A stretch of DNA of 54,015 bases from Candidatus Latescibacterota bacterium (lineage in GTDB: Bacteria > Krumholzibacteriota > Krumholzibacteriia > G020349025). Made by a program: the position numbers and the translations under genes. Below the pieces are notes generated by a model. The model worked only from the letters and a program-made list of their open reading frames with translations. It did not search any database and had not been told where the DNA came from. The DNA lies in the NCBI GenBank assembly GCA_020349025.1, contig CP070763.1, positions 2,754,813-2,808,827 of the forward strand, given 5' to 3'. Of this stretch, positions 1 through 8,210 are shown one piece after another (positions within the stretch are counted from its first letter, which is position 1; each line of letters starts with the position of its first letter).

Positions 1-1235
1 GGGCTCGTGCTGGGCTCTTCAACCCGTTTCCACGCTGCCTCGTGGGCAGTCGGTGGCGCGAAGGCGCCCGCCGCGGCTGGGCGCACGGGGTGACATTCGA
101 GTGGGCCGGTCCAACGCAGTGCGGCGGCATGTTGCGGCAGCCGCGAGGAGCGGTGACTCAGTCGCGACAGGAAGGCGAAGACGCCGCTGATCTCGCACCA
201 GAAGTAGGCGCGCGAGAAGTTGTGGAAAGCGCTGCGCGAGCTCTGTTCGCTCACGGTGAAGCGTCCGAGCAGGAGCGGGTCCGCATCGCCGCGGTTGACA
301 CCCGGCCTGCGTGTGAAGCCGAGCTCGGCTCCGGCGGCGCGTGCCAGCCTCGCCACCTCGGGATCGGCGCTTCCGTTCGGATACGCGAACGCCGTGACGC
401 GCTCGCCGATGCGGCAGCCAACGCGCTGCAGACTCCCGCGCACCTCGTCGTCGATCTCTTCCGCGGACATCCGGGTCAGCGATGTGTGGCTGATTCCGTG
501 CGCTCCGACCTCCATGCCGAGCTCGCGCATCCGCCGCACCTCGCTCCAGGAGAGGGGCTGCGAGCGCGACGCGTCCGTGGGGGGCACGAGCTCGGGCAGA
601 AGGCGTTTCATGAGCGCTCGTCGCTCCTGGACGGGCAAGGTTGCGAGAAAGTGTGCCGCTCGCTCGAGCCGCTCGGCGCTGCGCAGTGGAGCGTCAAAGG
701 CCGCCATGAGCGGCGCGGGCATCATGGAGCGCAAGCGTTTGCGCTCGCCAGGTGTTCGATCCCAGGCGCGCAGCGCGTCCGCCAGGCGGTCGAACCAGAA
801 GCTGCGACGCTCATCGACGAATCCAATGCTCAGGAAGAAAGTGGCCGGCACCTGGTGTCGCCTGAGGATCGGAAGTGCCCCATCGAAGTTGTCCCGATAA
901 CCGTCATCGAAGGTGACGACGGCAACGTGCTGCCGCAGGGGTCGAGTCCCGTCCAGGATCGAGCGCAGCTCCGACATGGGCACGACGCGAAACAGCTGCC
1001 GCAGGGCAGCAAGCTGCCGACCGAAGCTCGACTGCGTGACGTGCATGTGGGAGATGGCGCAAGGGTCCTGCGCGTCATCCGCAGTGACGCGATGGTAAAC
1101 GCAGACGAAGATGCCCGGCGAGCGTAATCGCAGCAGAAGTTGCAGCAGTCCGGTACGGGCGATTGCGACAGCGAGGAGCGACTTGAGGACGTGCACTGCA
1201 CGACGGCACAGCGTGGCGCGGCGAGAGTTCATCAT
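1..1235 (-). CDS. Polysaccharide deacetylase family protein (NodB-like), C-terminus cut by window edge
   Basis: Reading the minus strand from an ATG at 1235 gives an open frame of 411 codons that runs off position 1 without a stop, so the gene is partial. The N-terminus has a hydrophobic stretch (about residues 15-45), suggesting a membrane anchor. The NodB fold is visible: the first motif TFDDGYRDN (catalytic Asp and metal Asp) near residue 110 and the metal-binding H-x3-H in GAHGISHTSL near residue 235, followed by FAYPNG. The family removes N- or O-acetyl groups from surface or wall polysaccharides. A second ATG directly follows the first, so the start may be 1232. The neighbouring nucleotidyltransferase-kinase and glycosyltransferase genes fit a cell-surface polysaccharide locus. 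Substrate unknown. Confidence 0.85.
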   Translation of the reverse strand, partial: MMNSRRATLCRRAVHVLKSLLAVAIARTGLLQLLLRLRSPGIFVCVYHRVTADDAQDPCAISHMHVTQSSFGRQLAALRQLFRVVPMSELRSILDGTRPLRQHVAVVTFDDGYRDNFDGALPILRRHQVPATFFLSIGFVDERRSFWFDRLADALRAWDRTPGERKRLRSMMPAPLMAAFDAPLRSAERLERAAHFLATLPVQERRALMKRLLPELVPPTDASRSQPLSWSEVRRMRELGMEVGAHGISHTSLTRMSAEEIDDEVRGSLQRVGCRIGERVTAFAYPNGSADPEVARLARAAGAELGFTRRPGVNRGDADPLLLGRFTVSEQSSRSAFHNFSRAYFWCEISGVFAFLSRLSHRSSRLPQHAAALRWTGPLECHPVRPAAAGAFAPPTAHEAAWKRVEEPSTS

Positions 1236-1365
1236 GGTGCGTTCGGTTGCTCCGACGACCGTGCGCGTCGGCACCGGGCCCTGGAAAACGGACGAACGGA
1301 TGCGAATCAGACCGAACCCCGCTCGTGCAAACTTCGTTCCGTGCGACCGCGAGATTCCGGACGTG

Positions 1366-2814
1366 TTAGCTTCGCTGGTTGTAGCGCCCGAGCACGTGCG
1401 CCCAGTAGCGCCTCAAGAAGGTGCGCGACATCTCGTCCGCAGACGCATCCGAGATCACCTCGAGAGGTCCGCGCGAATGCAGCAGCTGACGCATGGCGCG
1501 GTCGACACCCACGAACTGCTCGCGCCGCAAGCTGCGGTCGCGAGCGCCGGCGATCTCGTAGGTCGTGGAGATGTAGAGGATGCCGTCCGGCGCGGGGAGC
1601 CAGCGGTAGAAACGCCGGCGCAACGGTTCCCCCTGCGTGAGGTGCGTGCGGCCGAGTCGACAACCGAGATCGTAGATCCAACCATCTGCGACCACGAGTG
1701 GGGAACGACAACGTGCGACGCGACGAGCGTAGCGCAGGAGCCAGCCTGCACCCGCCGTGGCGTGGAACAGTGCATTTCGCACCCTCTCGAGCCCCGTGCG
1801 CAGTGCGCACTGCACGAGACCTGGGCCGGACTCGAGAAGCCGACGCTCGTTGGCGCTCAAGCGGATGCGTCGACCGCGCCGCGCCAGCAACACACGACCC
1901 CACGAATCTTGCGTCGGTGCCAAGCGCGAAAGAAGCGAACGTCCGAGGCGCGACTCCCCCCAGGCCCCGAGCGCAGCGCTCTCCGCCTCGAGAGGCGTCC
2001 CCGACAGCTGCTTCGCGATCGCCGCGGCCAACGCGCTCTTGCCGGCAGCAGGAGGCCCAAGCACGGCGACGACGACCGGCCGCCGGAAGAGGCGCAGGTG
2101 CTCGGCGCGCCAGCAACGCCAGAACGCCTTGCGATTGGCCGGGTCACGTAGAAGAGCGCGATGCAAGCGTGCGCCCAGGAGGCGCCAGCGCCGCTTGCTT
2201 TCCAGGAGCCGGCTCAGATCATCCAGAGCTCGCGTGACAAGCTCAGCGGTTCCGAAGCGGGCGCATTGCTCGGCGATGCGGTCCCGATCGATGCTGGCAA
2301 GCATCAAGCCGCGCAGCCACGCAATCTCCGCCGGGCTCGGATGTCGGCGCCGTAGCAGATTGTGCTGCAGGACATGCAGGACGCGATCCTCGAGCGCGAG
2401 AAACGGCGTGGATACGGCCTGCTCGCTCCGTCGCAGTGCCACCGCCGCGTCCATGTAGCGCATTCCCTGGTGACCCAACTCCTCGTGCAACGCCACGGCG
2501 TGGAAGCGATCGTCGTCGTAACGCAGGAACCTCCATGCACTCGTCGGATCGGCGGCGCGGTGCATCTCGCGATACCCGGCACGTCGCAACGCCGCGCACG
2601 CGATTTCGCGCTCGCTCGGCTCGACGAGCACGTCGAGCTGGGACAGCTGTTGCAGGCGCATGGAGGGCGCGTGCATGAGCGCGAAGGGAACAGCGGCTTC
2701 GCGCAGGCACTGCACCGCCTCCAAGCAGGGTTGGACGCTGCTCGACTCCGATTCGTGGCGTGATCCGAGGACCGTGGCAGGTTTGGCACTCTCGTGCCAG
2801 GCGTACAAGCTCAC
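1366..2814 (-). CDS. Nucleotidyltransferase-like / thymidylate kinase-like P-loop fusion protein
   Basis: 482 residues from a GTG at 2814, chosen because GGAGGT lies 8 nt upstream; the frame is open further upstream to 3159, but that stretch is Arg/Ser-rich and looks non-coding. Residues about 30-215 resemble the uncharacterised nucleotidyltransferase family found in capsule loci (LREAAVPFALM, then QLDVLVEPSE with an Asp on the presumed metal-binding strand). Residues about 255-480 form a P-loop kinase: GPPAAGKSALA is a clear Walker A, VVADGWIYDLG resembles the thymidylate-kinase DR-type motif, and PDGILYISTTYEIAGARD matches its LID-flanking strand. Lies 130 bp upstream of the deacetylase on the same strand. 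Biochemical role unknown; a link to surface glycan synthesis is inference from context. Confidence 0.7.
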   Translation of the reverse strand: MSLYAWHESAKPATVLGSRHESESSSVQPCLEAVQCLREAAVPFALMHAPSMRLQQLSQLDVLVEPSEREIACAALRRAGYREMHRAADPTSAWRFLRYDDDRFHAVALHEELGHQGMRYMDAAVALRRSEQAVSTPFLALEDRVLHVLQHNLLRRRHPSPAEIAWLRGLMLASIDRDRIAEQCARFGTAELVTRALDDLSRLLESKRRWRLLGARLHRALLRDPANRKAFWRCWRAEHLRLFRRPVVVAVLGPPAAGKSALAAAIAKQLSGTPLEAESAALGAWGESRLGRSLLSRLAPTQDSWGRVLLARRGRRIRLSANERRLLESGPGLVQCALRTGLERVRNALFHATAGAGWLLRYARRVARCRSPLVVADGWIYDLGCRLGRTHLTQGEPLRRRFYRWLPAPDGILYISTTYEIAGARDRSLRREQFVGVDRAMRQLLHSRGPLEVISDASADEMSRTFLRRYWAHVLGRYNQRS

Positions 2815-3176
2815 GCGTGTGCACCTCCGACCGGCGTCAACTCGCGCCTCGACCGACCAGAAACATCGCACCCGCGCTGGCCAACGCAGCGCGTGTGGAG
2901 TCCCGACAAGCACTGGATCCCCGCGGTCGACTCTGCGCAGCGGCACCCGGCGTTTGCGAACGCGGGGTGACGGAGATCCGCGTTGTCGCGTTGCACGCCG
3001 TGCGCCAACACGCGCCCTTCCGCGTCGCCCGGAAGTCTGCCGGCACCAAGAGGAAGATGCAGGCGCGTCCAGCCACCAGGCACCCCGCTGACGGAGGCAC
3101 GATTCTTCCACGACATCTTTCGGGCCTTCACGACCCGCGGCGGCCCGCGGGCGCCACACGTGGGAGCGGTTCGCGA
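2815..3176. other. Divergent intergenic region, about 360 bp
   Basis: Separates the minus-strand nucleotidyltransferase-kinase from the plus-strand glycosyltransferase and must hold both promoters. The ends carry the two ribosome binding sites (GGAGGT on the minus strand near 2825; GGGAG on the plus strand near 3162). Open frames cross it on both strands but have no family-like sequence. No hairpin, repeat or convincing -35/-10 pair was found. Confidence 0.5.
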
Positions 3177-4379
3177 ATGCGCGTTCTGGTGTTCAGCACC
3201 CACTACCCGAACAGCCTGGAGCCACAGCGCGGGCTTCTCGTCCAGAAGCGCGCCGCCGCACTCGCGCGCTGCGGCGTCGAGGTTCGTGTCGTCGCTCCCG
3301 TTCGTCGGAGAATTTGGCCGCTGGCGCGATGGAACGGTCGTGCCTTGCCGCTACGCGACCGCTCGGCCCAGCTTCCGGTAGCACATCCGACCTACTGGTC
3401 GTGGGGTCGTCAGAGGTTGGATGCGTGGAGCCTGTTTCGCGCAACGCGCTCGTCTCTGCGGCGCTTGCACCAACACTTCGACTTCGATCTCGTCGACGTC
3501 CACGGCATCTATCCGGATGCGGTCGCAGCCGCGCGACTTTCCCAGCGCCTGCGCATCCCGTGCGTCATCACCGTCGGCGGCGGCGACCTGCGCGCCCCAA
3601 TGCGTGATTCCGGAATTCGTCGGCAGGTCGTCGCGGCCTCGGAGCAAGCTCGAGCGCTGGTGGCTCTGTCGGCGTCGTGTGCCGAAGAGCTTTTCCGCTT
3701 CGGTGTGGAGCGCCACAAGATCCATGTCGTTCCGGATGGCATCGAGCCCGAGCGCTTCCACTACGACCATCCGCTCGATGCACGCGAGAAGCTCGGAATA
3801 TTCTCCGACGAGAACCTGCTCATATCGGTGGGCGCACTCGAGGAGGGCCATGGACATGCGGTCGTCATCGAGGCAATCGCGCGACTACGGAGCGAGGGCC
3901 TTCGAGCCAGCCTGCACATCTTCGGGGAGGGAAAGGAGCAGGCCCGACTCGAAGCACGCATCGCCCGACTCGGCCTCGACCGCCACGTCACGCTGCACGG
4001 CAGGCTGCCGCACGGCCGGCTCGGCCTCTGGTACCAGGCCGCATCGCTGTTCGTCCTGGCGGGCTCGCACGACGTGTGGCTGCAGGTGCTGAACGAGGCG
4101 TTGGCGTGCGGCCTTCCGGTGGTCTCTACCTGCGTCGGTGCGGTGCCGGAGATCGTCACTCCGGGTGACAATGGGATCCTCGTCGACGAGCCCAACAGCG
4201 ACAAGTTCGCCACTGCGATCCACGAGGCGCTGGAGCGCTTCTGGAACCGCCGCGCCATCGCGGCGCATGCGTCGCGACGCAGCTGGAGCGATGTCGCGAA
4301 CCAACTCAAGCGCCTCTTCGAAGCCAGCTCCGGCGTCCGACCGATCCACGAGCCACAACCCAGCATCCAAAGCGTTTAA
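3177..4379 (+). CDS. Glycosyltransferase family 4 (group 1)
   Basis: 400 residues starting MRVLVFSTHYPNSLEPQRG, a typical GT-B N-terminal strand and loop. The ATG at 3177 follows GGGAG by about 10 nt; the frame is open far upstream but without family sequence. The C-terminal donor-binding domain shows VVPDGIEPERF, ISVGALEEGHGH, the LHIFGEGKEQ strand, and the E-x7-E region in NEALACGLPVVST followed by VGAVPEIV and NGILV. Retaining transfer of a nucleotide-sugar glycosyl group in polysaccharide or glycoconjugate synthesis is the family role; substrate unknown. Its 3' end is followed after 11 bp by hairpin repeat copy A. Confidence 0.88.
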   Translation: MRVLVFSTHYPNSLEPQRGLLVQKRAAALARCGVEVRVVAPVRRRIWPLARWNGRALPLRDRSAQLPVAHPTYWSWGRQRLDAWSLFRATRSSLRRLHQHFDFDLVDVHGIYPDAVAAARLSQRLRIPCVITVGGGDLRAPMRDSGIRRQVVAASEQARALVALSASCAEELFRFGVERHKIHVVPDGIEPERFHYDHPLDAREKLGIFSDENLLISVGALEEGHGHAVVIEAIARLRSEGLRASLHIFGEGKEQARLEARIARLGLDRHVTLHGRLPHGRLGLWYQAASLFVLAGSHDVWLQVLNEALACGLPVVSTCVGAVPEIVTPGDNGILVDEPNSDKFATAIHEALERFWNRRAIAAHASRRSWSDVANQLKRLFEASSGVRPIHEPQPSIQSV

Positions 4380-4390
4380 CGCCCACGGCA

Positions 4391-4530
4391 CACAGGCGCA
4401 CTCCCGCTTTCGGGGGACGCTCGGCGGCGCGCCTCCGCGCGCACCGCTCTCGCTCGGCACGCGCGCGGCTCCGGCATCCTGCCCTCGCTTTCGCGCGCGT
4501 GACGCCCCCGAAAGCGGGAGTGCGCCTGTG
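4391..4530 (+). repeat. Hairpin repeat copy A: 26-bp perfect inverted arms around an 88-nt conserved loop
   Basis: Left arm 4391-4416 and right arm 4505-4530 are perfect reverse complements (26/26). The 88-nt loop (4417-4504) begins ACGCTCGGCGGCGCGCCTCC and ends CGCTTTCGCGCGCGTGACG. It matches the loop of copy C (13557-13644) at 82 of 88 positions, whereas the arms of A and C share no extended similarity. It sits 11 bp after the glycosyltransferase stop codon and 26 bp from copy B, which points the other way. As RNA it could terminate transcription, but no U-tract follows. Confidence 0.9.
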
Positions 4531-4556
4531 CGCCTCGGCAGCCGAGGCGGTACCGA

Positions 4557-4700
4557 AGGCGCGTGGGGTCGTCCATCTTCGGCGGCGTCACCGGCCCGAA
4601 AGCGAGCGCACGGAGGCGCGAGCCGGGCCTGTGCCGAGCGACGAGCGCGCAGGAGCGCGCGCAAGGAGCGTCCGCCGAAGATGGACGACCCCGCGCGCCT
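4557..4700 (-). repeat. Hairpin repeat copy B: 29-bp arms with one mismatch, inverted relative to copy A
   Basis: Arms 4557-4585 and 4672-4700 pair over 29 bp with a single mismatch (4564/4693); the inner 21 bp are perfect. The 86-nt loop (4586-4671), read on the minus strand, starts ACGCTC, contains GTCGCTCGGCAC and ends CTCGCTTTCGGGCCGGTGACG, the same landmarks as the loops of A and C but more diverged between them. Its outer edge coincides with the point where the DASS transporter remnant loses homology. Confidence 0.85.
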
Positions 4701-5063
4701 CAGCGCCGACGACTGCAACGTGCGCAAGCCGTGACAGTGCCTCCATGCAGCGGCCGATCATGAAGCCGCCGAGAAAAAGAAAGATCGTGCTGTTGACGTA
4801 GAAGGGTGCAGCTTCGCGCCCCCGCATGAAGCCCAGAAGAGGAAGAAGCACCAGAGGCAGAAGGGCCGTAGCTGCAAGCGGCACTGCCTCGCTGATCCAC
4901 AGGCAGGCCATCAGGGCAACGACCGCAGCCATCCGCAGTGCGCCGGCTCATCGGAGACTGCACTGATCAGAAGGGTGAGCAGGAAGAGCCCGGCGCCGAG
5001 GCCGAGACCGAGCCGGGCGGCGCGGCCACGCGCCGCGCTCAGCGATTGCGGAAGCGCCGACAC
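4701..5063 (-). pseudogene. Truncated, frameshifted DASS (SLC13-type) anion:sodium symporter remnant
   Basis: Minus-strand sequence from a GTG at 5063 encodes an N-terminal membrane start (GLFLLTLLISAVSDEPAH). The frame then reaches a stop, and the homologous continuation is in another frame from about 4932: VALMACLWISEAVPLAAT, ALLPLVLLPLLGF, NSTIFLFLGGFMIG, which are hallmark segments of the first helices of divalent anion:Na+ symporters. About 100 residues survive of a family usually over 450 residues. There is thus one frameshift near 4935-4960 and a 3' truncation at about 4700, exactly where hairpin repeat B starts. It lies 15 bp downstream of the DJ-1 gene and was probably the last gene of that operon. 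Confidence 0.8.
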
Positions 5064-5078
5064 ATCGCCCCAGAGAGC

Positions 5079-5645
5079 TCAGTCAGGAGCGGCGACGAGC
5101 ATGGCGCGACGCAGCTCGGTCGCACGCGCCCCCAGCCCCAGCATCTCGAGCGTCTCGAGCGCAAACTCGATCGCTGTCCCCGGACCGCGGCTCGTCAACA
5201 GCATGCCATCGCGCACCACGCGGTGCGCGTCGTCGTAGGCGGCGCCGCCGGCGCGAAGGTGCGACCCGACGCTCGGGTGGCTCGTCGCCTCGCGTCCCCG
5301 CAGAAGACCGCGTTGGGCGAGAAGGCGCGGAGCGGCGCAGATGGCCGCCAGCGGACGACCGGCGCGTGCTTGTCGTTCCACCACGGCGGTCACATCGGGA
5401 TCCGCATCGAGATTCGTGACCCCGGGTTCACCGCCGGGCAGGATGACTGCGTCGAACTCCTCGTCGCGCACGTCACGCAACCGGACCTCCGCACGCACGG
5501 CGATGCCGTGCGAGCCCACGACCGAACCACCGTCGCCGACAGCCGCGACGACGACCTCGACATCGGCGCGCCGCAGCACGTCGATCGTGCTGACGGCTTC
5601 GATCTCCTCGAAACCGGGTGCGAGCGGGATCAGGACGCGTGCCAC
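5079..5645 (-). CDS. DJ-1/PfpI family protein (YajL-like)
   Basis: 188 residues, the usual size of the family. GFEEIEAV near residue 11 carries the conserved Glu and AAICAAPRLL near residue 100 the nucleophilic Cys at the elbow, as in bacterial YajL and human DJ-1. Members act in oxidative or carbonyl stress (glyoxalase, deglycase or chaperone activities are reported and debated). It starts 9 bp after the DUF4340 stop and seems to be the last intact gene of the Gld-type operon. Whether it has any functional link with the transporter is unknown. Confidence 0.9.
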   Translation of the reverse strand: MARVLIPLAPGFEEIEAVSTIDVLRRADVEVVVAAVGDGGSVVGSHGIAVRAEVRLRDVRDEEFDAVILPGGEPGVTNLDADPDVTAVVERQARAGRPLAAICAAPRLLAQRGLLRGREATSHPSVGSHLRAGGAAYDDAHRVVRDGMLLTSRGPGTAIEFALETLEMLGLGARATELRRAMLVAAPD

Positions 5646-5654
5646 GCGCTTCTC

Positions 5655-6584
5655 CTACGATTCCTTCGGTCGCAGATCTTCCGGCTTCTTCATCAGGTTG
5701 GTGAGGTTGCTCTTGTAGAGCTGGAAGATCGTCTCCTCCCCCTCCTTGCGCGCGTAATACTTGTTGTCCTCACCCTCGACGAACTGCACGCTGTGTTTCT
5801 CCGCATCGGTCTCGATCTGGACGCCAAAGTCGGGCGTGTCGAAGTCGAGAGCCAGAGAGTCCGAGTCGCTGACGAAGGCCGCCGTCGTCAGGCGCGAGGC
5901 CGTACGCAGGAGGTTGACGACAGAGAGGGAGTCCGCCACCTCCGGCTGCCCACCCTCAACCTGCAGCGTCCACAGCGTGTCGGCGTGCGCGAGGACCACC
6001 TGCGCCTTCTCCTTCGGGTAGTGGAGCGTCACCTTCGCGATGCTCTCCTGGTCGAGACTGAGGATCGTCTTGTCGCGCCAGTCGTCGACGCGCTTGTTGA
6101 AGTTGTAGGTCAACACTCCGACGGCGCGGTAGACCTCGTCCGCGTCGACTCGACGCACGTAGGTGTGTGCAAAATCGGGACTCGACTTGCCCACCACGAG
6201 CGCGACGACGCTCTCGTCGCCGGCAAACACCTCGACGTGCGTTCCGGTCGAATCGTCCACCTGGAAGGTGGAGCGTTTGTCGGGATTCGTCGACACCACG
6301 TCCTCGAGCTCCAGCCCCTCCAACGCCCTCAGAACAGCGCTCACGACCGCCTCGTCGGCGCGATAATCGATCGGGGATGTGATCCTCCAGCTCCCCGCAA
6401 CGCGAGCGAGCTCGACCGCTTCGGCGTCCGCTTTGTCGATGCGAAGCCTGGTGACGCGGGCCGGATCGACCGACACCGTCTCCACCGGCTCGGAGACGAC
6501 GACCTGGCCCTGCCTCTGACGCTGGAGGAGCCAGATCCCGACCAGAACACCCAAGACAACCGCCAGAATGACGACTCGCTGCAT
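5655..6584 (-). CDS. DUF4340 domain protein, membrane anchored (cluster 1)
   Basis: 309 residues with an N-terminal helix (VVILAVVLGVLVGIWLLQ) and a soluble beta-rich remainder. The pattern RVTRLRIDKAD, then AGSWRITSPIDYRAD, then ILSLDQESIAKVTLHYPKEK followed by LWTLQVEGGQPEVAD shows two copies of the DUF4340 unit. GGGAGGGATCC lies just before the ATG. These proteins are recurrently encoded after GldG-like genes of ABC operons, as here (18 bp downstream of GldG). Role unknown; an accessory periplasmic subunit of the transporter is plausible. A paralogue is encoded at 38372-39757. Confidence 0.8.
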   Translation of the reverse strand: MQRVVILAVVLGVLVGIWLLQRQRQGQVVVSEPVETVSVDPARVTRLRIDKADAEAVELARVAGSWRITSPIDYRADEAVVSAVLRALEGLELEDVVSTNPDKRSTFQVDDSTGTHVEVFAGDESVVALVVGKSSPDFAHTYVRRVDADEVYRAVGVLTYNFNKRVDDWRDKTILSLDQESIAKVTLHYPKEKAQVVLAHADTLWTLQVEGGQPEVADSLSVVNLLRTASRLTTAAFVSDSDSLALDFDTPDFGVQIETDAEKHSVQFVEGEDNKYYARKEGEETIFQLYKSNLTNLMKKPEDLRPKES

Positions 6585-6602
6585 GGATCCCTCCCCTCCG
6601 GA

Positions 6603-8198
6603 TCAGATCTCGACCTTGCGCCTGCGCCGCATCTGCCACGCAACCACGCCGAGGACGACGACGAGCAACGGGCTGCCGAGCGCATTGGCATACTTGACGA
6701 AGCGCTTCTTGGCCGGCGTGATCGGTCGCAGCGAGCGATCGGTGACTTCGCGCGACCGAATTGCGATGAGGTCCTCGTCCTGCACCAGCCAGTCGATCAT
6801 GTTCTGGAAGAACAACAGATTGTCGCGGTCGTTGCCGCCCTTTTCATCGACGAAGAACTCGCCATCGCCGAGCACCACGAGGCGCGTCTCCGGCGACACG
6901 CCGATGGTCGTGTCTTCGAGAGCCGGCGCGGCTTCCAGCGTATCGCTCGGCGCAGGAATCTCCTTGCCGCTGAAGAAGCTGGTGAAGGAGCCGGAAACGA
7001 CCGCCCCCAAGACGATCTGGCCGCGATCGAACTGCTCCGGGTTCCACTGCTGCGTCGGATTGATGTTGAAGGAGCCCTCCTGGAGCAGCGTTTTCGGCGA
7101 CGTGAAGGTGAGCGGCTCGATCGTTACGCCGCGTTCGCGTGCCAGGCTCGTGTCGATGCTGCTGGCGTAGAAGAGGCTCAGGCGCTCGAGATCCTTCACC
7201 ATCACGATCGAGCGGTTGAACTCCCGCAGCGAGGGGATGAAGGGATAGGGCACCTGGCTCACCATGCGGAAGAATCCTTCCTGCTGCGAGATCGACAGCA
7301 TCCCCGGATTCTGGATGTCCGCCACCAGATCGTCATTCACGTGGAAGCCGTAGTGGTTGAGCCATTCGTCGATCTCCAGTCGCAGCGGCGTGGCACGCTG
7401 GAACTGCAGATCGGCGTTCACCTTGTCGATCAGGAACGCGACCTTGCCACCGTTCATGATGTACTGGTCGACGGCATACTTGGCCCAGTCGTCGAGCGGC
7501 GTCCGCGGCGACGCGATCACGAGAACCGTGACCTCTTGCGGGACGTTCGAGCCGTCGGAGACGTCGACGGCCTGCAGGCGATACTGCTTCTGGAAGACCT
7601 GCTGCACGACGGTCAGCTGGTTGAGGGTCGGTTCCTGGTGCCCGTTGAGGATACCGATCAGCGGTAGCTCGGAACTCTCACGCGTCAGCTTCTTGATCGA
7701 CGCCGTGATCTCGTATTCCAGCCCGACCGGATTGTCGACGACCGGGATCGTCTCCTGCCGATCCTGGTAGAGGAACACGAGCCCCATGTACGCCTTCTTC
7801 GACTGGAACTGGTCCTGCTCGACGACCTGCACCTGAACCGGCGGGATGCGGTGTTTCTGCGCGTCCTGCTCGAGCGCCACATCGTCGGCGGGATCGACGA
7901 ACTCGTAGCGGAAGCGCCCCTTGCCGTAGGCGCGGTACTCCTCCAGCTTGTCCTGGACGTACTTGGCGTTGGCGTTGTACGGCGCCGGAAGGTTCTTGCT
8001 GAAGAACGCCTTGACCAGGAACGTGTCTTCGAGCTCGCCGACAATGCGCTTGCTGGCCGGGTTCAAGCTGTAGATTCGTCCCTCGGTCAGGTCGAGTCGC
8101 TTGAACAGGTTCATCGACACGGCGTTCGCGACGATCACGATCGCCACGACGAGCACGGCCGCGGTCACACCGGAAAAGACAGCCTTGTTTCTTTTCAC
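6603..8198 (-). CDS. GldG-like ABC transporter auxiliary protein (cluster 1)
   Basis: 531 residues from a GTG at 8198, preceded by AGGAGG that overlaps the upstream permease stop region. N-terminal TM helix (VTAAVLVVAIVIVANAVSMN), then the family pattern LDLTEGRIYSLNPASKRIV, LVKAFFSKNLPAPYN and YRFEFVDP-like sequence, a central GATase-like fold (PLIGILNGHQEPTLNQ, VLVIASPRTPLDDWAKYAVD, GGKVAFLIDKVN), and a C-terminal TM helix followed by RRRRKVEI. This is the ABC-transporter auxiliary domain of GldG in gliding Bacteroidetes and of similar proteins in non-gliding bacteria. It would work with the permease and ATPase next to it; the cargo is unknown. Confidence 0.88.
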   Translation of the reverse strand: MKRNKAVFSGVTAAVLVVAIVIVANAVSMNLFKRLDLTEGRIYSLNPASKRIVGELEDTFLVKAFFSKNLPAPYNANAKYVQDKLEEYRAYGKGRFRYEFVDPADDVALEQDAQKHRIPPVQVQVVEQDQFQSKKAYMGLVFLYQDRQETIPVVDNPVGLEYEITASIKKLTRESSELPLIGILNGHQEPTLNQLTVVQQVFQKQYRLQAVDVSDGSNVPQEVTVLVIASPRTPLDDWAKYAVDQYIMNGGKVAFLIDKVNADLQFQRATPLRLEIDEWLNHYGFHVNDDLVADIQNPGMLSISQQEGFFRMVSQVPYPFIPSLREFNRSIVMVKDLERLSLFYASSIDTSLARERGVTIEPLTFTSPKTLLQEGSFNINPTQQWNPEQFDRGQIVLGAVVSGSFTSFFSGKEIPAPSDTLEAAPALEDTTIGVSPETRLVVLGDGEFFVDEKGGNDRDNLLFFQNMIDWLVQDEDLIAIRSREVTDRSLRPITPAKKRFVKYANALGSPLLVVVLGVVAWQMRRRRKVEI

Positions 8199-8210
8199 GC
8201 CAGAGTCCTC

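Noticed and set aside
42..1127. 361-residue open frame on the plus strand
   Set aside because: Antisense to the polysaccharide deacetylase, whose catalytic motifs are in order on the minus strand.
2815..3159. N-terminal extension of the nucleotidyltransferase-kinase frame
   Set aside because: A GTG with an excellent SD lies at 2814; the extension is Arg/Ser-rich and unlike the family.
4391..4700. Copies A and B taken as an integron attC pair or CRISPR-like repeats
   Set aside because: attC sites have conserved ends and a variable centre, the reverse of this pattern, and there is no regular spacer array.
4938..7667. 909-residue open frame on the plus strand
   Set aside because: It lies antisense to DJ-1, DUF4340 and GldG, with His/Arg/Asp-rich low-information sequence. 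Long antisense frames are expected at this GC content.
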